Source: Listeria monocytogenes (GTDB lineage Bacteria > Bacillota > Bacilli > Lactobacillales > Listeriaceae). Taken from it: a stretch of 64,000 bases of DNA. Position 1 is the first letter of the stretch, and every line of letters starts with the position of its first letter. The position numbers and the translations under genes are program-made. The DNA lies in the NCBI RefSeq assembly GCF_041765605.1, contig NZ_CP168900.1:2496001-2560000 (forward strand). Direction: 5' to 3'. Under the pieces are notes generated by a model. The model ran no database searches and was not told where the DNA came from. It saw only the letters and a program-made list of their open reading frames with translations. Positions 9,018 through 17,682 of the stretch are shown in pieces.

Positions 9018-9926
9018 ATGCAAAATGTTGGTGATACGTTAAAATTTATTCGAAAAAGCAAAAACCTCACACAACAAGAAGCTTGTACAGGAGCACTTAG
9101 TCGTTCTAATTACCAGAAAATCGAGAACAACAAAATCATGCCTAGCATGGACCGATTTATTCAACTTTTACTTAATTTCAATATGACTTTAGAAGAATTT
9201 GAGTTTGTAAAACGGGACTTCACACCTTCACCAAAAGAAAATATTCTTTATTTATACTCCAAAATCATTACTTCCTCAGAGACAGATATTTTACTGAATG
9301 TTATTTCCAAATGCGATGAGTACTTAGCAACTCAAAACGATTATTTCATTTCGGATATTAAAGCTTCTCTGGAAGGCATTTTATTAGTTGAAAAAGAGCA
9401 TGATTTTGAGCTTGCTAGACAGAAAGTTTCCTACATTTGGGATAGACTTTCAGAAGCCGACGAGCTATTTTGGAATGATATATTGATTTTAAGAAACATC
9501 TTTTTTATCTTTGAAAATGAAACCGCCCAGCATATCGTTAACCGTTTAATTAAACAATTGAAGAAATATCGTTACTTGCATCCGACCTTGCCGATTGAAA
9601 TTTCGCTTCATGTTAACCGGGCGACCTATTTAATTCTCGATGAAAAATATGAGCTTGCTTTACATTATATTGAGCAGTCTATTAAAATCGCGAAACAAAA
9701 TCACTATTATCTTCAATTTTGTATGGCCATTGCTAAAAAGGGCATTGTTTTGTATAAACTTGGTCAAAAGCAAGACGGTAAAAGATTCATGCAACGAGCG
9801 CTTCGGGTAGCAAAATTTCTGGAAGAAGAACGCATTCTAAATGGTATCAAAAATGAAATAGATTATTTTCTTCACGATGAACTTCAAAATCTCTCTTTAA
9901 ACGAATTTACAAAAATCGACATATAA
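9018..9926 (+). CDS. Rgg/PlcR-like transcriptional regulator (HTH plus TPR-like helices)
   Basis: I start this 302-residue protein at ATG 9018, which has GGAG nine bases upstream. Upstream in-frame codons have no ribosome site and encode un-HTH-like sequence. Residues about 3-60 form a Cro/C1-type helix-turn-helix (GDTLKFIRKSKNLTQQEAC, SRSNYQKIEN). The rest is helical and resembles the tetratricopeptide-like peptide-binding domain of the RRNPP family (Rgg, PlcR). Such proteins usually bind short secreted peptides and control adjacent genes. It faces away from the cycloalternan operon across a 382-bp gap and is the best candidate for its regulator. No obvious signalling-peptide gene was found in the gap. 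Confidence 0.75.
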   Translation: MQNVGDTLKFIRKSKNLTQQEACTGALSRSNYQKIENNKIMPSMDRFIQLLLNFNMTLEEFEFVKRDFTPSPKENILYLYSKIITSSETDILLNVISKCDEYLATQNDYFISDIKASLEGILLVEKEHDFELARQKVSYIWDRLSEADELFWNDILILRNIFFIFENETAQHIVNRLIKQLKKYRYLHPTLPIEISLHVNRATYLILDEKYELALHYIEQSIKIAKQNHYYLQFCMAIAKKGIVLYKLGQKQDGKRFMQRALRVAKFLEEERILNGIKNEIDYFLHDELQNLSLNEFTKIDI

Positions 9927-9930
9927 AAAA

Positions 9931-9980
9931 AGCCTAAATCTAGCTTCTCCAACGTATAGTTGAATGACTAGATTTAGGCT
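9931..9980. terminator. Bidirectional terminator between the regulator and smpB
   Basis: A perfect 13-bp stem (AGCCTAAATCTAG and its complement) has a 24-nt loop, with an A-run on one side and a T-rich run on the other. It serves the convergent regulator gene and the smpB operon. Confidence 0.85.
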
Positions 9981-9985
9981 TTTAT

Positions 9986-10450
9986 TTATTGTTGACGCTC
10001 TTTAAAAGCGCGTTCGATATCACGTTTTGCTTCTTTTTGTTTTAAGTCTTGGCGTTTATCGTATTTCTTTTTACCTCGAGCTACACCGATGAGTACTTTT
10101 GCGTAGCCATCTTTAATATACATTTTTAGTGGAACAATCGAATAACCGGACTCTTTCGTTTCTCCAATTAAACGGCTGATTTGCTTCTTATGTAAGAGCA
10201 ACTTGCGCGTTCTTAGTGGATCATGATTGTAGCGGTTCCCTTGTTCATATGGACTAATATGCATATTGTGTAAGAAAATTTCCCCTTTGTCGATACGTGC
10301 ATAGGAATCTTTTAAGTTTACCCGTGCGTTTCTTACGGATTTAATTTCAGTACCTTGCAGGACAATGCCAGCCTCAAAAGTTTCTTCAATTGCGTAATCG
10401 TGGCGCGCTTTTTTATTTTGCGCGACTAGCTTACCATCACCTTTTGGCAT
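9986..10450 (-). CDS. smpB: SsrA-binding protein SmpB
   Basis: The 154-residue basic protein matches SmpB throughout: [16 protein letters not shown] near the start, the GTEIKSVR(N/R)ARVNLKDSY core, and a lysine/arginine-rich C-terminal tail (from about residue 125) that enters the ribosomal A site. SmpB delivers tmRNA to stalled ribosomes. It is the last gene of a secG-est-rnr-smpB arrangement like that of Bacillus subtilis, starting 15 bp after rnr. In Bacillus the tmRNA gene ssrA follows directly; here a terminator and a convergent gene follow, so ssrA must lie elsewhere. The ribosome site is GGGGAG. Confidence 0.97.
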
Positions 10451-10465
10451 AACTCCCCATCCTTT

Positions 10466-12847
10466 CTAGCGACGTTTTTTCTTCTTCGGGCTTTCTTTTG
10501 CTACACCTTGATAAAAAGGTTTTTTCTTCTTTTTCTTTTTAGGTTTAGTATACCATTCGTCATCTTTGCGTTCTGTTTTTGGTTTCGTTTCATCTGAATT
10601 ACCAGTTCTACGTTTATTACGACCTTTTTTTTGGTTACTCTTGAAGTTTCTAGTTTTATCGATCGGTTTTTCGCGTTGGCGTTTTTGTTTATCGCTCACT
10701 GGACCTGGTTTACCTTCACTACGAAGGGCAAAATCGATTTCACGAGCATCCACGTCTACTTTGGTTACTTCGACTTCCACTTCATCACCAATACGATAAA
10801 TTTGGCCTGTTCTTTCGCCAATCATCGCTAATTGATTTTGGTGGAATTTGAAATAATCGCCTTTCATTGCGCTCACATGGACAAGGCCTTCAATCGTTGT
10901 CGGTAGTTCGATAAATAAGCCAAAATTGGTTACGGAACTAATGATTCCGATGAAACGTTCACCCACTTTGTCGACCATGAATTCTGTTTTCTTCAGTTCG
11001 TCTGTTTCGCGCTCTGCTTCAACGGCACGGCGCTCCATTTTCGAGCTATGTTCAGCAATCTCAGGAAGCTCCTCAGCGCGTTTTTCTAACGTTTCCGGAC
11101 GAACATCCCCATTAATTAAATACTCTCTAATCAACCTGTGAACGATCAAATCCGGGTACCGACGAATTGGTGACGTGAAATGTGTATAGAAATCAGTAGA
11201 CAAACCAAAGTGTCCGGCGCTTACTGTGTCATACTTCGCTTGTTGCATCGAACGCAGCATAACAGTCGAAACAACCATCTCTTCCGGTTTACCTTTTACT
11301 TCTTCTAGTACTTGTTGTAAAGCAGCTGGGTGAATATCGTTAGCAGTCCCCTTCACAATCAAACCAAAGTTCGTAATAAATTCAAAGAACCGCGCTAATT
11401 TATCTTCTTTTGGATCTTCATGGATACGGTAAATAAATGGTACATCCATCCAGTGGAAATGCTCTGCAACTGTTTCATTGGCAGCAAGCATAAACTCTTC
11501 AATCAAATGCTCTCCCGCTGAACGTTCGCGCATCACAACTGCTTCTGGATGACCGTCTTCATCAACAACTACACGTGCTTCTTTAAAGTCAAAATCAATC
11601 GCGCCACGTTTTTCACGTTTACGGCGAAGGATTTCGGCCAAATGTTGCATCTTTTCAAGCATTGGAACGATTGGCGCATATTTTTCACGCAAAGCTTCGT
11701 CATTTTCAACTAAAATATCATTTACATCCGTATACGTCATACGTTCCGTTGTTTTAATAATACTTTCAAAAATTTCGTGGTTAACCACATGACCTTCTTC
11801 ATCGATTTCCATTTCACAACTCATAGTAAAACGATCTACTTGTGGGTTAAGCGAGCAAATCCCGTTCGATAGTTTATGTGGCAACATCGGAATTACGCGG
11901 TCAACCAAATAAACACTCGTTCCACGTTCTTGCGCTTCGACATCAAGCGGCGAGCCTTCTGTCACATAATGCGTTACATCCGCAATATGAACACCTAGCT
12001 TCCAGTTGCCATTCGGTAGTTGCGTAACCGTTACAGCATCGTCTAAATCTTTAGCGTCTGCCCCGTCAATCGTAATAATCATTTGGTCACGAAGATCACG
12101 ACGGTTACCAATATCCGAATCATCAACCACATCTGGCGCTTTACTTACTTGCTCCATTACTTCTTCCGGGAACCCGATTGAAATACCGTGTTTATGAATA
12201 ATCGATAAAATATCCACACCTGGGTCATTGCGATGACCGATGATTGATTTAACAACCCCTCTTGCACGCGCATGTCCAGTTGCATATTCCGTCAATTCAA
12301 CGATAACTTTATGCCCGTCGACTGGTTTTAAGCCATCCTCTAAATCAATTTCCACTTCACCGAAAAGTCGCTTATCATCCGGCATCACAATTGGAGTACC
12401 AGCTAAGTCTTCCATATAAGTTCCGACGATTTGCGTTGTCTTCCGTTCGACAATTTTCTTAATCGTACCCTCTGCCAAATTATCGCCTTTACGTTTCGTA
12501 ATCGTTGCAAAAACTAAATCGCCATTCATTGCATCTTTTACTTCATTTGGTGGGATAAAAATATCGTCCATTTCTTTTTCTTCCGGGAGAACAAAGCCAA
12601 AACCTCGTTCATGCGCGCGAAACGTTCCTTTTACTAAGTCCATTTTTTCTGGTAATGCATACCGATTCTTCCTTGAGCGGACAATAGTTCCGGAATCTTC
12701 CAGTTTCACTAAAGCTTTCACCATTAATTTAAAATCATCCGCATTATTTAAAGCTATTTCTATTTCCAAATCTTCAAGCGCAAATGTTTTATCAGGCGCT
12801 GAAGTTAATAGATTCATAATTTTTTCTTCCATTTGTTTTTGTTCCAC
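10466..12847 (-). CDS. rnr: Ribonuclease R
   Basis: This 793-residue 3'-5' exoribonuclease has an N-terminal winged helix (about 1-70), cold-shock OB domains (about 70-220), an RNB catalytic domain (about 250-590) with the metal-binding segment DGADAKDLDDAV, an S1 domain (about 640-720) and a lysine-rich tail (about 720-793). RNase R degrades structured RNA and tmRNA-tagged messages, which fits its position directly before smpB. The start is GTG, with AGGAGG seven bases upstream. The tail contains a seven-lysine run encoded by an A-rich tract. Confidence 0.97.
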   Translation of the reverse strand: MEQKQMEEKIMNLLTSAPDKTFALEDLEIEIALNNADDFKLMVKALVKLEDSGTIVRSRKNRYALPEKMDLVKGTFRAHERGFGFVLPEEKEMDDIFIPPNEVKDAMNGDLVFATITKRKGDNLAEGTIKKIVERKTTQIVGTYMEDLAGTPIVMPDDKRLFGEVEIDLEDGLKPVDGHKVIVELTEYATGHARARGVVKSIIGHRNDPGVDILSIIHKHGISIGFPEEVMEQVSKAPDVVDDSDIGNRRDLRDQMIITIDGADAKDLDDAVTVTQLPNGNWKLGVHIADVTHYVTEGSPLDVEAQERGTSVYLVDRVIPMLPHKLSNGICSLNPQVDRFTMSCEMEIDEEGHVVNHEIFESIIKTTERMTYTDVNDILVENDEALREKYAPIVPMLEKMQHLAEILRRKREKRGAIDFDFKEARVVVDEDGHPEAVVMRERSAGEHLIEEFMLAANETVAEHFHWMDVPFIYRIHEDPKEDKLARFFEFITNFGLIVKGTANDIHPAALQQVLEEVKGKPEEMVVSTVMLRSMQQAKYDTVSAGHFGLSTDFYTHFTSPIRRYPDLIVHRLIREYLINGDVRPETLEKRAEELPEIAEHSSKMERRAVEAERETDELKKTEFMVDKVGERFIGIISSVTNFGLFIELPTTIEGLVHVSAMKGDYFKFHQNQLAMIGERTGQIYRIGDEVEVEVTKVDVDAREIDFALRSEGKPGPVSDKQKRQREKPIDKTRNFKSNQKKGRNKRRTGNSDETKPKTERKDDEWYTKPKKKKKKKPFYQGVAKESPKKKKRR

Positions 12848-12880
12848 TTCTGTCCCTCCTCTCTCTGTTTTAAAAATTGT

Positions 12881-13627
12881 CTATTCTTGCCAATCTAAAC
12901 TATCTAAAAATGTTAAAATGGCTTGATTTACTTCTTTTCGTTCTTTGTCTAAAGTGATGACATGACCAGATTCTTTAAACCAGCGTAATTCTTTCTTCGT
13001 TGACTCTACTGTATCATAAATTAGCTGCGCTCCGCTCACATCAACCATATCGTCTTTTTCACCTTGGACGACCATTATTGGCGCATAAATCATATCTATT
13101 TCAGCCACGACGCCATTTATCTCGTCCTTTAGTTTAGCGATGGTGTTCATTGGGGCGTCTTTATAGGCAACCATTTCAGCATCGATTTGTTCAGGTGTTT
13201 TACCTTCTAATTTTTTATAATTACGCACATAATCTAAAAAGCCTTGAATTATTGGTGATGAACTGTCCATTCTTGTTGGAGTACTCATGGCTATAATTCC
13301 CTTTAACGGCCTAGAAAAACCTAATTTTAGTGAAAAAAGTCCACCTAGCGAAAGTCCCGCTACAGCGATTTCCGTGTAACCGAGTGATTTTAGGTGATCA
13401 TAGGCTTCAAGAACATCTTCCCACCAATCGTTTGGTCCCGTTTTTAACAGTAGGTCAGGAGATACACCGTGGCCTCTGTATTGAGGCGCATAGCAAGTAT
13501 AATCGTTTTCTTGTAAAAACCTACCTAATATTCTTACATCCGCTGAGCTACCTGTGAAACCGTGTAAGAGTAACACTGCTCTTTTGCCTTTTTCGAATAG
13601 GAATGGTTGTGGTGGTGTTATTTTCAT
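12881..13627 (-). CDS. est: Carboxylesterase, Est30 / YvaK type
   Basis: The 248-residue alpha/beta hydrolase has an intact triad: Ser93 in GLSLG, Asp192 in GEKDD and His222 in ESGHVI. The numbering is one less than Geobacillus Est30. HGFTG at 22-26 forms the oxyanion region. The family hydrolyses short-chain esters in the cytoplasm and its physiological substrate is unknown. It lies 33 bp upstream of rnr, as yvaK does in Bacillus. Its own leader (13628-13793) is unusual: C-rich and G-poor, separated from secG by a terminator. A paralogue with a mutated nucleophile lies at 14202-14945. Confidence 0.93.
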   Translation of the reverse strand: MKITPPQPFLFEKGKRAVLLLHGFTGSSADVRILGRFLQENDYTCYAPQYRGHGVSPDLLLKTGPNDWWEDVLEAYDHLKSLGYTEIAVAGLSLGGLFSLKLGFSRPLKGIIAMSTPTRMDSSSPIIQGFLDYVRNYKKLEGKTPEQIDAEMVAYKDAPMNTIAKLKDEINGVVAEIDMIYAPIMVVQGEKDDMVDVSGAQLIYDTVESTKKELRWFKESGHVITLDKERKEVNQAILTFLDSLDWQE

Positions 13628-13642
13628 AGTAAATATCGCTCC

Positions 13643-13712
13643 TTGGTTCTTTTTGGAGTTTTGGTTGGTCTGAGGTGGGTGTTGTTTTTGTTGGAGTTTT
13701 AGGGGGATGCTG
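13643..13712 (-). promoter_or_regulatory. C-rich, G-poor leader upstream of est (possible Rho loading region)
   Basis: On the transcribed strand this 70-nt stretch has, by hand count, about 28 C and 3 G, made of scattered CC and CTCC groups. Unstructured C-over-G RNA is the hallmark of Rho utilisation sites. It ends just before the est ribosome site (AAGGAGCG). Function is inferred from composition only. Confidence 0.3.
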
Positions 13713-13793
13713 TTTTAAATCTTTGTACACCCCTTTTTGGGTTGTTCGTCCACTTTTTAATGGAAACAACGTTCCGCTACGCTACACCTTGTA

Positions 13794-13836
13794 TTGTAGT
13801 TCTAGGGAAGCGGACTACGCTTCTGGAGAACTACAA
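13794..13836. repeat. Long imperfect hairpin in the secG-est gap
   Basis: Perfect outer arms of 10 bp (TTGTAGTTCT with AGAACTACAA) enclose an inner stem (GAAGCG with CGCTTC) and a five-base loop. It directly abuts the T-tract of the secG terminator, so two hairpins are stacked. It could be a backup terminator, a small-RNA 3' part or a relic of a repeat element. Confidence 0.5.
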
Positions 13837-13841
13837 TAAAA

Positions 13842-13869
13842 AACCACCTAAATTTTCATTCAGGTGGTT
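13842..13869 (-). terminator. Terminator of secG
   Basis: The eight-bp stem AACCACCT/AGGTGGTT is followed on the minus strand by six T residues, starting nine bases after the secG stop codon. Confidence 0.8.
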
Positions 13870-13878
13870 AACATCTCG

Positions 13879-14112
13879 TTACTGTACAAAGTATGCCAGT
13901 GCAATTAGTATTGCGAAGAAAACAACGGATAGAACGATGGTTGTACGATGTAGAATAAGTTCTAGTCCTCTTGCTTTTTGCTTACCGAATAATTGCTCAG
14001 CTCCACCAGAGATGGCGCCGGATAAGCCAGCACTTTTACCTGGTTGAAGTATGATAACTGTAATTAACAGTACTGATACGATGATGAGTAAGACCGTTAA
14101 AACTGTACTCAT
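13879..14112 (-). CDS. secG: Preprotein translocase subunit SecG
   Basis: This 77-residue protein has two membrane helices (about 2-21 and 54-74), flanking the conserved segment [22 protein letters not shown]. SecG is the auxiliary subunit of the SecYEG channel and stimulates SecA-driven export. The ribosome site is AGGAGG. The gene has its own promoter at 14170-14198 and terminator at 13842-13869, so it is largely a separate unit, despite the conserved order secG-est-rnr-smpB. Confidence 0.95.
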   Translation of the reverse strand: MSTVLTVLLIIVSVLLITVIILQPGKSAGLSGAISGGAEQLFGKQKARGLELILHRTTIVLSVVFFAILIALAYFVQ

Positions 14113-14169
14113 TGTTCTTTCCTCCTAAAACCGCCCAATTTGACTAAGGTTAATTTTACCATATTTGGT

Positions 14170-14198
14170 ATTATACGTAAAGGTTTGTTTCTATACAA
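14170..14198 (-). promoter_or_regulatory. Promoter of secG
   Basis: On the minus strand TTGTAT (14198-14193) and a perfect TATAAT (14175-14170) are 17 bp apart. A second pair, TTTACG and TAAAAT with a 17-bp spacer, overlaps just downstream. Confidence 0.7.
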
Positions 14199-14201
14199 TA
14201 G

Positions 14202-14945
14202 TTAAACAACTTTTTCCTCAAGCCAAACTAAATCGTCTAAGAAGTAAATTAAGTCTTCTTCTAAAATGTCTTTCTCACAGTCGTTCACGATATCATGTCC
14301 TGATCCTGCATAGAAACATAATTGTTTATCATTTGTATGAATGTGCTTAAAGATATAATTGGCGTTATCTGCGTCGATTTCTTCATCTTGGCAGCCTTGA
14401 CCAATCATTGTTGGAACATGAATTTTTTCAATGTCTCGCGCTACGTTTTTGTAGAATGTAGCACGCGCTTCCGTCATTACATCAATTTCAGGAAGATAGT
14501 TTTTTAGCATTTGATCTGCTTCTTGTTCTACTATGCCTTGTTTCTTTAATTGTTTAGTTAAATAGTTTTCGATTGGGATATAGCGCATTTTGCGGTTTAC
14601 GTTGGCGCATAGTGGAACAATCGCTTTTGGTGAAAACGATTCTGCCATTTTAAGCGCAAAAACTCCGCCCATTGCCACACCGACAATTGCAATTTCATTA
14701 TATCCGTCTTTTTCAAGTTGACGATATCCAGCCACCGCATCTTCATACCACATTTCCGGTGTTGTTTTCAAGAAAATAGCGGGTTCATCCCCGTGACCTC
14801 TGAAGTTTGGTGCATGCACTGTGTATCCATTTTCTGCTAGAATTTCTCCAAGTTCTCTTACGTCTTCTGTAGTCCCTGCAAAGCCATGCAAGAGCAAAAC
14901 AGCACGATTTCCCGCTTTTAACGTAAAGCTACGATCCGCACTCAT
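14202..14945 (-). CDS. Est30-like alpha/beta hydrolase lacking the nucleophile serine
   Basis: This 247-residue paralogue of the esterase at 12881-13627 aligns along its length (HGFAGTTEDVRELG, APNFRGHG, KTTPEMWYED). The nucleophile elbow reads GVAMG, so Ala91 stands where Ser is required; the codon is GCA. Asp187 (GCQDEE) and His217 (GSGHDI) of the triad remain. The frame is intact and the fold motifs are conserved, so this is not simple decay. It may be a pseudoenzyme with a binding role, or use a different mechanism. It lies immediately upstream of secG with a GGAGGATT ribosome site. Annotations calling it an active carboxylesterase should be doubted. Confidence 0.88.
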   Translation of the reverse strand: MSADRSFTLKAGNRAVLLLHGFAGTTEDVRELGEILAENGYTVHAPNFRGHGDEPAIFLKTTPEMWYEDAVAGYRQLEKDGYNEIAIVGVAMGGVFALKMAESFSPKAIVPLCANVNRKMRYIPIENYLTKQLKKQGIVEQEADQMLKNYLPEIDVMTEARATFYKNVARDIEKIHVPTMIGQGCQDEEIDADNANYIFKHIHTNDKQLCFYAGSGHDIVNDCEKDILEEDLIYFLDDLVWLEEKVV

Positions 14946-15127
14946 TTTTACGCAATCCTCCTAATATCATCACTTTTATAATCCACTCTATTGTAGCCCA
15001 TCTGAACTAAATAAGCTACCTTTTGAGTTCTGACCAATAGACCAATATTAACGCTATCCAAGGAACTTGTCAAACACTTTTTTCACAAAGCTCAAACACG
15101 TTGGTATTAAATGGTTTTCAGGAGGTT

Positions 15128-15847
15128 TTATTTGTGAATTTCTGCGCTTAAATTAGAAAAGAAACTATGAATTAATTGTAACAATTGTTTCGGTTTTTGC
15201 CGCGGTAAATAATGAAGTCCATTTCTTACAATAACCATTTCACCGTGTTGAACAGAATGCACCATTTTCTTCGTATCTTCGGAAGATATTAAATCATATT
15301 CACCCACAACAGCTAAAAGTGGTGCGCTTATTTTTTGTAAATCTGCTTCTGACATATGTGGATGATAAATCGTTAAAGCAAGTTGTCGTTTCATCCGCTC
15401 AAAAAAGCGACTAAATGGCGCTAAAAGAAATGCAGCCCCGTAGGCGACGCGACAAAATAAATCTGGTAAAAATCGTATTTGATTTACATGATAGTTTGTT
15501 CCGATAACAACGGATGCGATTTGACGGTTCGGTTGCATTTTCCCCATTACGAGAGCAACAATACCGCCGTCGCTATATCCGATAACTTTATATTTATCAA
15601 TTTTCAAATAATCGAGTAATGAAAGCATATCTAGCGCCATTACTTCAAAATCAAGCGGTGTATTTCCCGCTTCACTTTTCCCGTGTGCGCGGCTATCTAC
15701 GGCGATTACTTGATGATTAGTCGAGAGGTCGTCAATCAGCCGCTTTAAAGAACGATGATTTTGACCATTCCCGTGAATAAGCAAGATTGGTTCGCCTTTA
15801 CCGATTATTTGATAAAACAAGTTAATTCCATTGATTTCTGCAATCAT
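15128..15847 (-). CDS. Alpha/beta hydrolase, substrate unknown
   Basis: The 239-residue protein has the epoxide-hydrolase/lipase-like layout: HGNG oxyanion motif (25-28), DSRAHGKS (51-58), nucleophile Ser92 in GYSDGG, an acid in GEYD (about 173-176) and His in GLHYLP (about 212-217). It is a predicted cytoplasmic ester hydrolase; nothing more precise is supported. It starts at the ATG at 15847 with AAGGAGAA upstream. A 182-bp gap separates it from the pseudo-esterase; no terminator is obvious there, so the two could be co-transcribed. Confidence 0.8.
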   Translation of the reverse strand: MIAEINGINLFYQIIGKGEPILLIHGNGQNHRSLKRLIDDLSTNHQVIAVDSRAHGKSEAGNTPLDFEVMALDMLSLLDYLKIDKYKVIGYSDGGIVALVMGKMQPNRQIASVVIGTNYHVNQIRFLPDLFCRVAYGAAFLLAPFSRFFERMKRQLALTIYHPHMSEADLQKISAPLLAVVGEYDLISSEDTKKMVHSVQHGEMVIVRNGLHYLPRQKPKQLLQLIHSFFSNLSAEIHK

Positions 15848-15942
15848 ATAGCATTTCTCCTTGCTGAAAACATTTTCTACCCTTATTTTACACCTGATTA
15901 TACTTGATTTCCTATAAAAAAGCTTCCATTTTCATTAAAATA

Positions 15943-15973
15943 CGCCTGATTCTTTTAAAACTAGAATCAGGCG
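15943..15973 (-). terminator. Terminator of the SigB-type small gene
   Basis: A perfect 10-bp stem (CGCCTGATTC and complement) is followed on the minus strand by TATTTTAAT, six bases after the stop codon of the small gene at 15980. Confidence 0.7.
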
Positions 15974-15979
15974 CACCGT

Positions 15980-16147
15980 TTATTTCATAAGTCTTCGATG
16001 GAACTGTTGTTGGGGCATATCTGCGTTAATGATTTTCTTTTGCACAGAATGTTTTTCCGCTAAGGGGTGGCTTTTTTCATGCACCACAGCGTCTTTGATT
16101 TTTGGAGTTTCGAGCACTTTTGAGGCCTGACTATTTTTTACTTTCAT
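15980..16147 (-). CDS. Small basic protein behind a SigB promoter (Lmo2454-like), function unknown
   Basis: I place the start at ATG 16147, giving 55 residues (MKVKNSQASK...RRLMK), because AGGAGG lies eight bases upstream; the upstream in-frame ATG nearly touches it. The protein is hydrophilic, rich in Lys and His, has no membrane segment or signal, and is probably disordered in part. It matches no family that I recognise. A near-perfect SigB promoter ends about 18 bp before the start and a terminator follows, so it forms a one-gene general-stress unit. The Listeria orthologue lmo2454 is, as I recall, listed in the SigB regulon. Confidence 0.75.
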   Translation of the reverse strand: MKVKNSQASKVLETPKIKDAVVHEKSHPLAEKHSVQKKIINADMPQQQFHRRLMK

Positions 16148-16172
16148 CAGCATTACCTCCTCTTCCAAATCA

Positions 16173-16197
16173 TTACCCCTCTCGCTATTTTTAAAAC
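16173..16197 (-). promoter_or_regulatory. SigB promoter
   Basis: On the minus strand GTTTTA (16197-16192) and GGGTAA (16178-16173) are separated by exactly 13 bp, matching the SigB consensus GTTT-N13-15-GGGTA. The -35 element begins only a few bases after the T-run of the eno terminator. Confidence 0.85.
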
Positions 16198-16205
16198 AGA
16201 AAAAA

Positions 16206-16233
16206 CTCCGCGAAAATGTTACTTTTCGCGGAG
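16206..16233 (-). terminator. Terminator of the glycolytic operon, after eno
   Basis: A perfect 10-bp stem (CTCCGCGAAA and complement) with an eight-base loop is followed by six T residues on the minus strand. Confidence 0.92.
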
Positions 16234-16255
16234 CTTAGCGTTTTATTCAATCAAC

Positions 16256-17548
<1,293 letters not shown>

Positions 17549-17640
17549 TTATAATTCTCTCCTTTGTTGGGATTAATTGAATGAAATGAACAAAAAATTC
17601 ACTTCAAATCAAAGACCCATCCGTTTTTAAATTCGTATTT

Positions 17641-17669
17641 ATTGTAGCTCTGTTTGCAAAAAAACTAAA
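17641..17669 (-). promoter_or_regulatory. Possible internal promoter for eno
   Basis: In the pgm-eno gap the minus strand shows TTTAGT and TACAAT separated by 17 bp. The -35 match is poor. An extra eno promoter would explain the larger spacing here than elsewhere in the operon. Confidence 0.35.
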
Positions 17670-17682
17670 GTAATAACTAAAA

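Noticed and set aside
13548-13769. A 73-codon minus-strand open frame in the est leader, overlapping the est start.
   Set aside because: It overlaps est out of frame by 80 bases, has no ribosome site, and its Pro/Thr/Lys-rich sequence simply reflects the C-rich leader.
15112-15145. Plus-strand GGAGG followed by a GTG codon and a five-residue frame (NFCA after the start) opposite the end of the hydrolase gene.
   Set aside because: The frame is only five codons long, lies antisense to a coding end and has no terminator; chance is more likely.
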